Assembly (NCBI RefSeq): GCF_017996735.1 | Contig: NZ_JAGOGJ010000001.1 | Location: 124,001 to 188,000 of the forward strand | Source: Niveispirillum sp. | GTDB taxonomy: Bacteria > Pseudomonadota > Alphaproteobacteria > Azospirillales > Azospirillaceae | Reading direction: 5' to 3' | DNA length: 64,000 nt | In this document: positions 24,727 through 34,452 of the stretch, one piece after another | Layout: every line of letters starts with the position of its first letter | How positions within the stretch are numbered: the first letter of the stretch is position 1 | Notes under the pieces: model-generated | The model's database searches: none | The model's input: only the letters and a program-made list of their open reading frames with translations | Told to the model about the DNA's origin: nothing | Made by a program: the position numbers and the translations under genes

Positions 24727-25806
24727 ATGCGCGGAATGGTCAAACGGCTTCTGGCGGGAATGTGCCTTCTGGCGCTGACCGCCTGCGGGCAGACGGCGGC
24801 AGAGAAGAAGCCGGCGGCAGGTGGTCCAGTGAGTGGCCCGGTGGGCGGCGCCGTGGGAGGCACGCTGAAGGCCGTGCGTGACCGCGGCTACGTCTCCTGC
24901 GGGGCCAGTACGGGAACCGTGGGGTTCGGCGCGCCGGACAGCCGGGGCTACTGGCGCGGGCTGGATGTGGAGACCTGTCGTGCGGTCGCTGCCGCCGTTC
25001 TGGGCGATAAGGACAAGGTGCGGTTTGTCCCCCTGACGGGGCAGCAGCGCCTGACGGCCCTGCAAAGCGGGGAGATCGACATTCTGCCCCGCACCACCAC
25101 CTGGACCCTGTCGCGCGACGCCAATGGCGTGAATTTCACCCTGCCCAATTATTACGACTATGACGGGATCATGGTCCGCAAGGACCGGGGTGTGACCAGT
25201 TCCCGTGAACTGGACGGCGCCTCGGTCTGTGTGCAGACGGGATCGACGACGGAGGTGACCTTCACCAATCTGGTGGCATCGGTGGCCCCCAACCTGAAGG
25301 CCGTGATCTTCGACAGCACGCAGGCGACAAGGCAAGCCTTCTTTTCCGGTCGTTGCGATGCGCTGATCACCGATGCATCTGGTCTGGCGTCGGTGCGGGC
25401 CACCATGGCCAGTAATCCCGACGATTTCATCATCTTCCCGGCTGATGGCAAGCTGTCGCCCCTGACACCCGCCGTCCGGCATGGCGACGATCAATGGTTC
25501 GACATTGTGAAATGGTCGTTCCAGGCGCTTCTGATGGCGGAGGAACTGCGCATCACCCAGGCCAATATCGACGAGATGCGCAAAAGCCAGGACCCGACCA
25601 TCCGCCGCTTCCTGGGCGTGGAGCCCGGTAATGGGGTCGCCTTGGGCCTGGATGAGGAATGGACCTATCGTATCGTCAAGCAACTGGGCAATTACGGCGA
25701 GATGTTCGACCGCAATGTCGGGGCCGGCAGCCCGCTGAAGCTGGATCGCGGCCTCAACCGTCTGTTCCGCGACGGGGGCCTGATGGTTCCCATGGCGTTC
25801 AATTGA
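24727..25806 (+). CDS. polar amino-acid ABC transporter substrate-binding lipoprotein (AapJ-like)
   Basis: A 359-residue periplasmic binding protein anchored as a lipoprotein: the signal peptide ends LLALTAC-G with lipobox Cys20. The binding domain opens TLKAVRDRGYVSCGAS and contains GYWRGLDVETCRAVAAAVLG, typical of the general L-amino-acid (AapJ) family. A linker rich in Gly/Pro/Ala follows the lipid anchor. It is 26 bp downstream of the lyase gene and is followed by two permeases and an ATPase. AapJ is normally soluble in Gram-negatives, so the lipoprotein form is unusual. Confidence 0.9.
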   Translation: MRGMVKRLLAGMCLLALTACGQTAAEKKPAAGGPVSGPVGGAVGGTLKAVRDRGYVSCGASTGTVGFGAPDSRGYWRGLDVETCRAVAAAVLGDKDKVRFVPLTGQQRLTALQSGEIDILPRTTTWTLSRDANGVNFTLPNYYDYDGIMVRKDRGVTSSRELDGASVCVQTGSTTEVTFTNLVASVAPNLKAVIFDSTQATRQAFFSGRCDALITDASGLASVRATMASNPDDFIIFPADGKLSPLTPAVRHGDDQWFDIVKWSFQALLMAEELRITQANIDEMRKSQDPTIRRFLGVEPGNGVALGLDEEWTYRIVKQLGNYGEMFDRNVGAGSPLKLDRGLNRLFRDGGLMVPMAFN

Positions 25807-25817
25807 GGGGGGCGGGG

Positions 25818-26978
25818 ATGACAAGCCTTTCCACCCTTCTGAATGACACGCGTACCCGGCAGATCGGGTTGCAGGCCCTGATGCTGGCCGCGGCTATCGG
25901 TGGTATCGGCTGGTTGGTCCTCAATACCGCCGGCAATCTGGATGAACGCGGCATCACCGGCGGGTTCGGCTTTCTGGAACGCGCGGCGCGTTTTCCTATC
26001 GCGGAGAGCATCATCCATTACCGTCCCACCGACAGTTTCGGTTGGGCCTTTCTGGTGGGGCTGGGCAATACGCTGTTCCTGGCCGTCACGGCGGCGCTGA
26101 CGGCGACATTGCTGGGGTTGGGCGTGGCGCTGGCGCGGCGGTCGACCCATCCGCTGACCAGCGGGGCGGCCACCGTCTATGTGGAGGCGATGCGCAATAC
26201 GCCGCTGGTGGTGCAATTGCTGTTCTGGTACGCGCTGCTCACACTGGGGTTGCCCAATATCCATATGGCCTTCACCCCCATCGATGGCGTGATCCTGGCC
26301 GACCGGGGGCTTTACCTGCCCCGGCCCGTGATTGCCGGCGACAAGGGGCCGTTCGTGGCAGCCTTGCTGCTGGGGCTGGCGGCTACTGCTGCAGCATGGC
26401 GGTATGGGCGGATACAGAGGCTGCGTACGGGTATTCCCAATCATTATGGCTGGATCGCCGTTTTTTCCACCCTGCTGCTGGTGGGGCTGGTCTGGATCTC
26501 ATCAAGCCTGGCGTTGTCGCTGGACCGGCCCGTGATCGGGCGGTTCAACGCCACGGGCGGCATGGGGCTGTCGCCGGAATTCACGGCGGTGTTCGCGGGC
26601 CTTCTGCTCTATTCAGCCGCCTTCATCGGGGAGATCATCCGTGGCGGCATCGACGCGGTGGACAAGGGACAGTGGGAGGCGGGGCGCGCCCTGGGCCTTG
26701 AGGAAGGCAAGATCCTGCGCCTGATCGTCATCCCGCAGGCCCTGCGCGTGATCATCCCGCCCATGACCAGCCAGTACATCAACATCACCAAGAATACGAC
26801 CCTGGCACTGGCTGTCGGTTACCCCGACATCGCCCTGGTGGCGGCCACTACCATCAACCAGACGGGCCAGGCAGTGGAGGGCATTCTGATCCTGATGCTG
26901 GTCTTCCTGACCCTGTCCGTCACGGCGTCGCTGTTCATGAACTGGTACAACCGGCGGATCGCCCTGGTGACGCGATGA
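25818..26978 (+). CDS. amino-acid ABC transporter permease (AapQ-like)
   Basis: A 386-residue HisM/AapQ-type permease with about eight membrane segments and the long central extension typical of Aap permeases. The ATPase-contact loop EAGRALGLEEGKILRLIVIPQALRVIIPP is at about 290-318. The start is ATG after GGGGGGCGGGG. It ends in an ATGA overlap with the second permease. Confidence 0.9.
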   Translation: MTSLSTLLNDTRTRQIGLQALMLAAAIGGIGWLVLNTAGNLDERGITGGFGFLERAARFPIAESIIHYRPTDSFGWAFLVGLGNTLFLAVTAALTATLLGLGVALARRSTHPLTSGAATVYVEAMRNTPLVVQLLFWYALLTLGLPNIHMAFTPIDGVILADRGLYLPRPVIAGDKGPFVAALLLGLAATAAAWRYGRIQRLRTGIPNHYGWIAVFSTLLLVGLVWISSSLALSLDRPVIGRFNATGGMGLSPEFTAVFAGLLLYSAAFIGEIIRGGIDAVDKGQWEAGRALGLEEGKILRLIVIPQALRVIIPPMTSQYINITKNTTLALAVGYPDIALVAATTINQTGQAVEGILILMLVFLTLSVTASLFMNWYNRRIALVTR

Positions 26979-28084
26979 CGGACATGACCCAACCCACACC
27001 CGTCTTCGTACGCACCGCGCCGACCCCGGCCCGTGCCGCCCCCCTGGCCGAACGCCGGCCCCTGTGGCGACTGCTGTTCGGCGACATGGTCAGCGCGGCC
27101 ATGACCCTGGTCGGGCTGCTGGGTCTGGCCTGGATGCTGCCGCACCTGCTGTCATGGGCGGTGATCAACAGTGTATGGACCGGTGGCGGCGACGAATGCC
27201 GGCAGGCCGGCGCCTGCTGGGCCTTCCTGGCGGAAAAGTATCCGCAGATCCTGTTCGGCATCTATCCCCCGGCGGAGCAATGGCGGCCCATCGCCGTCTG
27301 CGCCCTGATCCTGGGGTTGGGATTGTGGAGCCTCCCGCCACGCAACTGGACGAAGGCGACCCTGGGCCTGTGGGTGGGCGGCGTGCTGGGAAGCCTGTTC
27401 CTGATGGGGGGCGGCGTGCTAGGGCTCAAATCCGTGCCGACATCGGCCTGGGGCGGGTTGCCCGTCACCCTGCTGCTGACCGTCTGGTCACTGGGCCTGG
27501 GCTTTCCGTTGGCTGTGCTGCTGGCATTGGGGCGGCGGGCCAGCCTGCCTGTGCCCCGATATCTCTCCATCGGCATCATCGAGCTGATCCGGGGCCTGCC
27601 GCTGCTGTCGCTCCTGTTTATCGCCTCCATCCTGCTGCCCATCATGCTGCCCGACGGGGTGAGTATCGACAAGCTGGCCCGTGCGCTGGCCGCCATGGTG
27701 CTGGTATCGGCCGCCTATATCGCCGAGGTGCTGCGTGGCGGGTTGCAGGCGATCCCCAAGGGGCAGACAGAGGCGGCGCAGGCCCTGGGCCTGAACTGGG
27801 GACAGACGACCCGCCTGATCGTCCTGCCGCAGGCCATCGCCAAAGTCATTCCGCCGCTGACCAGCACCATCATCGTCATGGTCAAGAATACCAGCCTGGT
27901 CCTGGTTGTCGGCCTGTTCGACCTGTTGAGTGCGGGGCGCGCGGCGCTGGCCGATCCCGACTGGCCGGCGCCCTTTGCCGAGACGTACCTGCTGATCGCC
28001 CTCATCTATTTCACGATCTGCTTTTCCATCTCCCGCTATGCGCGGTGGCTGGAAATGCGGATGTCCAAGGGGAGCCGCCGATGA
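26975..28084 (+). CDS. amino-acid ABC transporter permease (AapM-like)
   Basis: A 369-residue second permease with a Pro/Ala-rich cytoplasmic N-terminus, then about eight membrane segments. The coupling loop EAAQALGLNWGQTTRLIVLPQAIAKVIPP is near 265-293. It overlaps its neighbours on both sides in ATGA junctions, so the three inner-membrane parts are translationally coupled. It forms a heterodimeric channel with the preceding gene product. Confidence 0.9.
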   Translation: MTDMTQPTPVFVRTAPTPARAAPLAERRPLWRLLFGDMVSAAMTLVGLLGLAWMLPHLLSWAVINSVWTGGGDECRQAGACWAFLAEKYPQILFGIYPPAEQWRPIAVCALILGLGLWSLPPRNWTKATLGLWVGGVLGSLFLMGGGVLGLKSVPTSAWGGLPVTLLLTVWSLGLGFPLAVLLALGRRASLPVPRYLSIGIIELIRGLPLLSLLFIASILLPIMLPDGVSIDKLARALAAMVLVSAAYIAEVLRGGLQAIPKGQTEAAQALGLNWGQTTRLIVLPQAIAKVIPPLTSTIIVMVKNTSLVLVVGLFDLLSAGRAALADPDWPAPFAETYLLIALIYFTICFSISRYARWLEMRMSKGSRR

Positions 28085-28812
28085 ACGCCGTGGAACTGTC
28101 CCGCGTCAATAAATGGTATGGCGACTTTCATGTCCTGCGCGATGTGGACCTGACCGTCGCCAGGGGGGAGCGCATTGTCATCTGTGGCCCGTCCGGGTCC
28201 GGCAAATCCACCCTGATCCGCTGCATCAACCGGCTGGAGGAACATCAGGCGGGAAAGATCGCGGTGGAGGGCAATGAGGTGACCGGCGATGCCCGCAGCG
28301 TGGAGGCGGTGCGCCGCCGCGTGGGCATGGTGTTCCAGCAGTTCAACCTGTTCCCGCACCTGACCATCCTGGAAAACTGCACCCTGGCCCTGACCCAGGT
28401 GAAGCGCATGCCCAAGGCGCAGGCGGAAGAGATTGCCATGACCTATCTCACCCGCGTGCGTATTCCCGATCAGGCCCGCAAGTTCCCCGGCCAATTGTCG
28501 GGCGGGCAGCAGCAGCGGGTTGCCATTGCGCGGGCGCTGTCGCTCTCGCCGGAGATCATGCTGTTCGACGAGCCGACCAGTGCCCTTGACATGGAGATGG
28601 TCAAGGAGGTGCTGGACATCATGGTCGAACTGGCGGGCGACGGCATGACCATGCTGTGCGTCACGCATGAAATGGGCTTTGCCCGACAGGTGGCCGACCG
28701 CGTCATCTTCATGGATGCCGGCCAGATCGTGGAAGCCGCCCCACCGGCCAGTTTCTTCACCAATCCGCAGCATGAGCGGACCCGGACCTTTCTGGGCCAG
28801 GTGCTGCATTGA
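28081..28812 (+). CDS. amino-acid ABC transporter ATP-binding protein (AapP/GlnQ-like)
   Basis: A 243-residue ABC ATPase: Walker A GPSGSGKST (36-44), Q-loop FQQFNLFPHLT, signature LSGGQQQR near 140, Walker B MLFDEPTSALD and switch His in CVTHEMGF. Length and motifs are those of the polar amino-acid uptake (PAAT) family. The frame is open far upstream, but ATG 28081 overlaps the permease stop and begins the domain. Confidence 0.93.
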   Translation: MNAVELSRVNKWYGDFHVLRDVDLTVARGERIVICGPSGSGKSTLIRCINRLEEHQAGKIAVEGNEVTGDARSVEAVRRRVGMVFQQFNLFPHLTILENCTLALTQVKRMPKAQAEEIAMTYLTRVRIPDQARKFPGQLSGGQQQRVAIARALSLSPEIMLFDEPTSALDMEMVKEVLDIMVELAGDGMTMLCVTHEMGFARQVADRVIFMDAGQIVEAAPPASFFTNPQHERTRTFLGQVLH

Positions 28813-29015
28813 CGGGAATGACCACGCCAACCTGATGGGGGAACCATGACCTCATAAACACCCCCGTCATTCCGACCTTACCGAACCCTTTCGCCATGGA
28901 AGCCCGCCTTCCATGAACGGGCAACCCTTGCCCAAAACCCAGGCGCATTTCCAAGACAGCCGCAAGAGCCGTCGTCAAGCCACCGACCAACAGACGAGAA
29001 CAGGGAACCATCATC

Positions 29016-31616
29016 ATGGGTAAAGAACTGAAATATTTCGCCTTCACCGGCGTTTCCGTCCTGGCACTGCTGGCGGCGGCCCCCGTCCTGGCGCAGCCGG
29101 CGGACCTGGAGGAGATCATTGTCATCGGGTCGCGCTTTGAACCGCGCGTGGTGACCAAAAGCCCGACCCCCATCGATAGCATCTCTGCCGAGGAGTTGAC
29201 GCGCGGCGGAGCGACCGATCTGCAGAGCATGCTGAAGGTGGCTGTGCCCAGCTTCAGCACGCCGCGTCCCACGGCGGCGGGTGCCCTGGATTTCCTGACC
29301 CCGCCCACCATGCGTGGCCTGTCGACGGGGCAGTTGCTGGTACTGGTCAATGGCAAGCGCCGGCATACGGCCCCCGGCGTCAATGCCGGCAATCAGATCG
29401 GGCGCGGCGACGTCGCCTATGATTTCAACGCCATCCCCTCCGCCGCCATCTCCCGGGTGGAGGTGCTGCGTGATGGTGCTGCCGCCCAGTATGGGTCCGA
29501 TGCCATCGCTGGCGTGATGAATGTGCAATTAGCCAAGGGCACGGACGGCACGGCATCGGCCATGTATGGCATCACCGAGGAAGGTGACGGCGAGCATGTG
29601 GAAGTGTCGATGGCAAAGGGCATCGACCTGGGCGATGACGGCTTTGCCCGCCTGACGGTCCAGTACAAGGACCATGAGGAGACCAATCGCGCCACCCCCG
29701 ACACCCGCCAGCAATATTTCGGCCGCAACGCCGCCGGCGCCCTGGTCATGCCGTCGGGCAATTACGGATCGGGTGTCGGTCTGACACCGTCGAACGGTAC
29801 GCTGGACCCGCGTGAGGCGACCATCGACCGCGACATGTGGAATTTCGGCGAACCGAAATATGAACAGATCGCCCTGTTCCTGAATGCTGAAAAGCCCTTG
29901 TCCGATGCGGTCACGGCCTATGGTTTCGGCGGTTACAGCCGGTTGAAGGGCAACAGCTTCAACTTCTTCCGCCGCGCCGGCCAGGATGAGACGCTGCGCA
30001 GCCTCTATCCCGACGGGTTCATGCCCATCCAGGAGATTGAGATCATCAATGGTTCCGGCGCTGTTGGCCTGCGCGGTGACGATCTGGCCGGGTTCGGCTG
30101 GGATCTCTCCACGCTTTATGGCGGATCGCGGATCAACACAGGCTATTCCAATACCGCCAATGTCTCCCAGGGCGCGGCCAGCAAGACCAGCTTCGATCGT
30201 GGCTTCAACGATTTCCGGCAATGGACGACCAACCTGGATTTCACCCGCGAAATCCCGGTCGGCAATGGCGAGCCGCTGAAATTCGCCTTCGGGTTTGAAT
30301 ATCGCAAGGAAATCTATGAGCTGGGTGTCGGCGAGCCCGACAGCTATGCCAATGGCGGCGTGCCCATCCTGGACGGTCCCAATGCGGGTCGCCCGGCCCC
30401 TGTGGGCGCACAGCCTGGCGGCGGCAACACGCCCGAAGATGCCACCAAGAAGGACCGCAACAGCAAGGCCGCCTATGTCGAGCTGGAGCGTGATTTCTTC
30501 GACGAACGCCTGACCCTGTCGGGCGCCCTGCGGTACGAGGATTTCTCCGATTTCGGTGACACCACCAATTACAAGCTGGCGGGCCGGTTCGAGATCACCG
30601 ACGAACTGGCGCTGCGCGGGTCGTTCGGCAGCGGGTTCCGTGCGCCGGCCCTGGCCCAGTCCTATTTCAGTTCCACCAATGTAAGCTTTGTGAACGGCCA
30701 GCCACTGCGCACGCGCAACATCTCCGTCAACCATCCGACCGCCGCTCTGGTGGGTGCCACGGCGCTGAAGCCGGAGAAGTCGGACAATATCTCCACCGGT
30801 GTGGTGTTCAGCAGCGGCGATTTCGATGCCACGGTGGATTACTACCGGATCGAGATCACCGACCGTATCGCCATGTCATCCAACTTCCAGTCGACGGCGC
30901 TGACCAGCCTGCTGGCGGCACGCGGGTATCCGGGGCTGGGCGCCATCTCCTACCTGACCAATGCTGTGGATACCACGACCAAGGGTCTCGATATCACCCT
31001 GCGATACAAGCATGATCTGGATGAATGGGGGGAGGTGACGGGCACCTTCGCCGCCAATTTCAACGATACAAAGTTCGACCGTATCGCCGGCACCCCGGCG
31101 GCCCTATCAGCCATCGGCATCACCACGGTTCTGTTCGACCTGTCACAGCAGGTGCGTTTCACGGACAGCATGCCCAAGGACAAGTTCACGGCCAACCTGA
31201 ACTGGCAGAAGGATGCCCTGCATCTGAACCTGACCGGCACCCGCTATGGTGAGGTGGCGCAGGTGGCTCTGACCAACCGCACCCCCGCCCAGGTCGCGGC
31301 CCTGACACCCGGTTACAAGGTGAAGCTGGTGCCGGTATCCGCCACCTCGGCCAATTCCGACATCATCCAGTATTACCGCGCCGATATCGTGGTCGATATC
31401 GAGGCCGGATACGACCTGACCGAGGATTTCACCCTGTCGGCCGGTGTGTCGAACCTGTTCGACCAGTACCCGGAAAAACAGATCGCCTCGACCGCCGCGT
31501 CCGTTGCCGCCGGGACCAATGGCGCCGACAATAACGGCACCTTCCCCTACGCCTATATCGCGCCCTACGGCGTCAATGGCCGAGCCTTCCATGTGAAGGC
31601 GACCTATCGGTTTTAA
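29016..31616 (+). CDS. TonB-dependent receptor
   Basis: An 866-residue outer-membrane TBDR. The signal peptide ends APVLAQ-PAD, then LEEIIVIGSRFEPR (plug start), VNGKRRHTAPGVN, VEVLRDGAAAQYGSDAIAGV (plug end), and a barrel closing HVKATYRF. The NGKRRH/DGAAAQYG plug marks a subgroup common in sphingomonads. It lies 203 bp downstream of the amino-acid ABC genes on the same strand and precedes the CopC-like and M20-peptidase genes, suggesting uptake of a peptide or conjugated amino acid. The gap before it contains ATGGAAG-CCCGC-CTTCCAT (28896-28914) and no gene. Confidence 0.93.
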   Translation: MGKELKYFAFTGVSVLALLAAAPVLAQPADLEEIIVIGSRFEPRVVTKSPTPIDSISAEELTRGGATDLQSMLKVAVPSFSTPRPTAAGALDFLTPPTMRGLSTGQLLVLVNGKRRHTAPGVNAGNQIGRGDVAYDFNAIPSAAISRVEVLRDGAAAQYGSDAIAGVMNVQLAKGTDGTASAMYGITEEGDGEHVEVSMAKGIDLGDDGFARLTVQYKDHEETNRATPDTRQQYFGRNAAGALVMPSGNYGSGVGLTPSNGTLDPREATIDRDMWNFGEPKYEQIALFLNAEKPLSDAVTAYGFGGYSRLKGNSFNFFRRAGQDETLRSLYPDGFMPIQEIEIINGSGAVGLRGDDLAGFGWDLSTLYGGSRINTGYSNTANVSQGAASKTSFDRGFNDFRQWTTNLDFTREIPVGNGEPLKFAFGFEYRKEIYELGVGEPDSYANGGVPILDGPNAGRPAPVGAQPGGGNTPEDATKKDRNSKAAYVELERDFFDERLTLSGALRYEDFSDFGDTTNYKLAGRFEITDELALRGSFGSGFRAPALAQSYFSSTNVSFVNGQPLRTRNISVNHPTAALVGATALKPEKSDNISTGVVFSSGDFDATVDYYRIEITDRIAMSSNFQSTALTSLLAARGYPGLGAISYLTNAVDTTTKGLDITLRYKHDLDEWGEVTGTFAANFNDTKFDRIAGTPAALSAIGITTVLFDLSQQVRFTDSMPKDKFTANLNWQKDALHLNLTGTRYGEVAQVALTNRTPAQVAALTPGYKVKLVPVSATSANSDIIQYYRADIVVDIEAGYDLTEDFTLSAGVSNLFDQYPEKQIASTAASVAAGTNGADNNGTFPYAYIAPYGVNGRAFHVKATYRF

Positions 31617-31660
31617 GTGCTGCACCTTCCCTTCTCCCTACCCCTGAAAGGACCATCCCC

Positions 31661-32008
31661 ATGCGTATGACCCGCATCATCCCCGCTATTGCCGTGTCGC
31701 TGCTCCTCGCCGTTCCCGCCTTTGCCCATCCTAAGTTGAAGGCCGCTGATCCGGCGGTGGACAGCACGGGTCCGGCCCCATCCACCCTGTCGCTGTCCTT
31801 TTCGGAGAAGCTGACGCCGGGTGCCGCCACCGTGACCCTGTCACCGGCGCCTGCTGGTGGCGTCAGCATCGCTGACGGGGCGGACGGCCAATCGCTGACC
31901 GTCACACCGAAGGCGAAGCTGGCGACCGGTTCTTACAAGGTGGATTGGGCGGTGACGGCGGCCAATGGCCATCAATCCACCGGCAGCTACCAGATCACCG
32001 TGAAGTAA
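31661..32008 (+). CDS. CopC-domain periplasmic protein
   Basis: A 115-residue exported protein: signal peptide to about residue 22 (AVPAFA-H), then a CopC beta-sandwich with LSLSFSEKL and LATGSYKVDWAVTAANGHQSTG. CopC proteins bind Cu(II) with the N-terminal His, an Asp and a His in a D-G-H motif. Here the mature N-terminus is His23 and the motif is N-G-H (Asn102, His104), so one expected ligand is replaced. No CopD partner is present. It may bind copper weakly or have another role. It lies between the TBDR and the M20 peptidase on the same strand. Confidence 0.85.
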   Translation: MRMTRIIPAIAVSLLLAVPAFAHPKLKAADPAVDSTGPAPSTLSLSFSEKLTPGAATVTLSPAPAGGVSIADGADGQSLTVTPKAKLATGSYKVDWAVTAANGHQSTGSYQITVK

Positions 32009-32022
32009 CGGAGCACCAGACG

Positions 32023-33483
32023 ATGAAGCGCACCCTCCGCCACCTGCTGGTCCCGGCCTTGCTGCTGGCCCTGTCCGTGCCTGCCGCGCAGGCTGCATCC
32101 GGGTCGGTGGAGGGTGATGCCGCCGTCGCCCTGTTGCAGGACCTGATCCGCTTCGAAACCGTGAACGCGCCCGGCGACACCACGAAACTGGCAGCCTATC
32201 TGGAAAGCCTGTTCAAGCCGCTGGGCGTTGAAACAGAGATCATCCTGTCGCCCAATGGCAAGGCCGCCCATTTCATTGCACGCCTGAAGGGTGATGGCAG
32301 CCTGGAGCCTGTGCTTCTGGCCGCCCATACAGATGTGGTGCCGGTGGAGCGTGAATTCTGGACCGTCGATCCCTTCGCCGCCACCATCCAGGATGGTTTC
32401 GTCTATGGCCGTGGCGCGCTGGACAATAAAAGTGCGGTCGCCGTCTTCGCCCGCGCCGTCATGCGGTTGGCACGGGAGAGGGTGAAGCTTAAACGCGACA
32501 TCATCTTCCTGGCAGAGGCGGACGAGGAACAAGGCCGCTTCAATACCGGTTGGCTGGCCCAGAACCATTGGGACAAGATCAAGGCTGCCGTCGCCCTGAA
32601 TGAGGGCGGGAGCACGATGCTGGACCCTGATGGCAAGGTCCGGCAGATCAACATCTCCGTTGCGGACAAGCAGACCTTGAATTTGAAATTGACCGCGCGG
32701 GGCAAGGCCGCCCATTCGTCGCTGGCGGTGCCGCCGCTGGAAACCGCAAACGGCCAATTGATCGCAGCCTTGGGCAAGATCGCCTTCGCCGAAACGCCCA
32801 TCCGCCTGACGCCGCCCGCCGTGACCTATTTCAAGGGGCTGGCCAGGCTCAATCCCGGCCCCTTGTCGGGTGCGGTTGACCGGCTGCTGGCGGCGGGTGA
32901 CGATGCCGCCCGTCTGGTTGCCGCCAAAGAGGTATTGGAAGCCCATCCCAAGGAGGCGCCGACCCTTTCGGCCCTGATGCGCGACACGATGGTCGTCACG
33001 ATGATCAATGCCGGGGTGAAACCGAACATCATCCCGGGTGAGGCCGAGGCCATCATGAATGCCCGGCTGATGCCGGGCGTGGATGTGTACCAGTTTGTGG
33101 AACAGGTGAAGGCACTGATCGACAATCAAGCCATCGCGGTGGAGATCGTAAATTCCCGGCCCAAGGAGGAACAGGCTGAGTTCTTCCGTCAGCGTAGCGC
33201 CATCCAACCCTCCAGCATCGAGACCGACCTGTTCGGCGCGCTGGAGAAGCAGGCCAAACGCGTCTGGCCGGGAGCGCAGGTGCTGCCGATGATGCTGCAG
33301 GCCTCCACCGATGCCGGTGCCTGGCGGGCGCGGGGCGTTCCGGTTTATGGGATCAGGCCGTTTCCGACCGACCCCGATACATCGTCGCGCGTTCATGGCC
33401 ATGATGAACGCGTTGCCGTGAAGTCCATCCATGAGGGTGTTGATTATGTCTATGGTGTGCTGAAGCAGGTGGCGGCGCGATAG
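32023..33483 (+). CDS. M20-family metallopeptidase, exported
   Basis: A 486-residue M20 zinc peptidase with an N-terminal signal peptide (LLVPALLLALSVPAAQAA). Metal and catalytic motifs: AAHTDVVPVE (His ligand and Asp), YGRGALDNKSAV (bridging Asp), EADEEQGRFNTG (catalytic Glu and ligand), and a late HGHDER His. The dimerisation lid spans about 215-370. Family members are aminoacylases and di/carboxypeptidases. In the periplasm it would release amino acids from material brought in by the TBDR for the Aap-type transporter upstream (inference). It is 14 bp after the CopC-like gene. Confidence 0.9.
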   Translation: MKRTLRHLLVPALLLALSVPAAQAASGSVEGDAAVALLQDLIRFETVNAPGDTTKLAAYLESLFKPLGVETEIILSPNGKAAHFIARLKGDGSLEPVLLAAHTDVVPVEREFWTVDPFAATIQDGFVYGRGALDNKSAVAVFARAVMRLARERVKLKRDIIFLAEADEEQGRFNTGWLAQNHWDKIKAAVALNEGGSTMLDPDGKVRQINISVADKQTLNLKLTARGKAAHSSLAVPPLETANGQLIAALGKIAFAETPIRLTPPAVTYFKGLARLNPGPLSGAVDRLLAAGDDAARLVAAKEVLEAHPKEAPTLSALMRDTMVVTMINAGVKPNIIPGEAEAIMNARLMPGVDVYQFVEQVKALIDNQAIAVEIVNSRPKEEQAEFFRQRSAIQPSSIETDLFGALEKQAKRVWPGAQVLPMMLQASTDAGAWRARGVPVYGIRPFPTDPDTSSRVHGHDERVAVKSIHEGVDYVYGVLKQVAAR

Positions 33484-33532
33484 CCCCAGCTTGTTTTGTC
33501 TGCTTTGTCGTCTCGTCGGGTCGAAAACCGCT

Positions 33533-33567
33533 AAGTCGTTGATCCCCGAAAAGGATCAACGGCTTTT
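33533..33567. terminator. Rho-independent terminator between convergent genes
   Basis: AAGTCGTTGATCC pairs with GGATCAACGGCTT (33533-33545 with 33553-33565, one T-G wobble), loop CCGAAAA, followed by TTTT. It ends the transport/peptidase operon and may also serve the convergent IclR gene at 33594. Confidence 0.8.
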
Positions 33568-33593
33568 GTCATTTCTGCGCCAGTGGTGACTTC

Positions 33594-34433
33594 TCAAACA
33601 GAACTGATCTTGGCTCCGGGCAGGCTGGGGTACCTCATCTTTGAGCCCAGATGGTAGCTGCCCTCCTGGCAGCGCCGCAGCAACGCGTCAATGAGTGCGG
33701 GCGGTGGCTTTGGCGATGAGAGTTCTTCGCTGGGCATGATCAGGGCGATGATTGCCGCCAATGTCTCGTCCTGGCCGAAGACCGGGGCGGCGATGGCGCC
33801 ATAGCCGACATTGTACTTGTTGCTGTCCCAGCAATAGTACAGGCGGTGGATATCCGCGATCTGGCGGGTGAATATCTCTTCGTTCTCCACCCGGAAATCG
33901 GTCTCGCGCTGCTTCAGGTGGGCCAGCATCTCGCGCCGCCATTCGCGCGTCTGAAATGCATAGGCGATGCGGGCGCTGGGTGAATGGGGCAGGGACAGGA
34001 CCAGCCCGACACTGACATCAATGCGGATGGCTGTCGTGGCCGGCAGGCATTTGCTGACGATCGCATCGCCGCCGGCGGGTGCGCATAGCAGCACGGTCCG
34101 TCCCGTTTCCCGGTTCAAGGCCTGAAGGACCGGATCCAGCAGCGCCGACAGGTTCTGGCGCCCCGCGCCGATCTGCCCCCAGCGCACAACACGCCAGCCC
34201 AGCTTGAACCCCCGCCCCTGCGCCAGACGGGAGACGAGCCCCAGTGCCTCCAGGTTGGCCATGTGGCGCGATACGCGTGACTTGGTCATCGCGAGCGCGT
34301 CGGCGATCTGCTGCACGCCCTGCGGCTGTTCCGCTTCGGCCAGGAAATCGATGATGGTCGAAGCCGTGGCCACGGCTTCGATCTTGGGCGGGGCGGATTG
34401 TGGGGCGCGGCGGCGCGGGTCACGGTCGATCAT
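33594..34433 (-). CDS. IclR-family transcriptional regulator
   Basis: A 279-residue IclR regulator. The winged HTH spans about 20-85 with recognition helix MTKSRVSRHMANLEALGLV, followed by the GAF-like effector domain. The recognition helix is nearly the same as that of the second IclR regulator at 42141 (MTKARVSRHLQTLTSLGLV), so both may read related operators. It is divergent from the Rieske oxygenase gene, and two 17-bp pseudo-palindromes lie in the gap. It probably regulates that gene and itself. Confidence 0.9.
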   Translation of the reverse strand: MIDRDPRRRAPQSAPPKIEAVATASTIIDFLAEAEQPQGVQQIADALAMTKSRVSRHMANLEALGLVSRLAQGRGFKLGWRVVRWGQIGAGRQNLSALLDPVLQALNRETGRTVLLCAPAGGDAIVSKCLPATTAIRIDVSVGLVLSLPHSPSARIAYAFQTREWRREMLAHLKQRETDFRVENEEIFTRQIADIHRLYYCWDSNKYNVGYGAIAAPVFGQDETLAAIIALIMPSEELSSPKPPPALIDALLRRCQEGSYHLGSKMRYPSLPGAKISSV

Positions 34434-34452
34434 GGCAAAAGCCTATCCGGCT

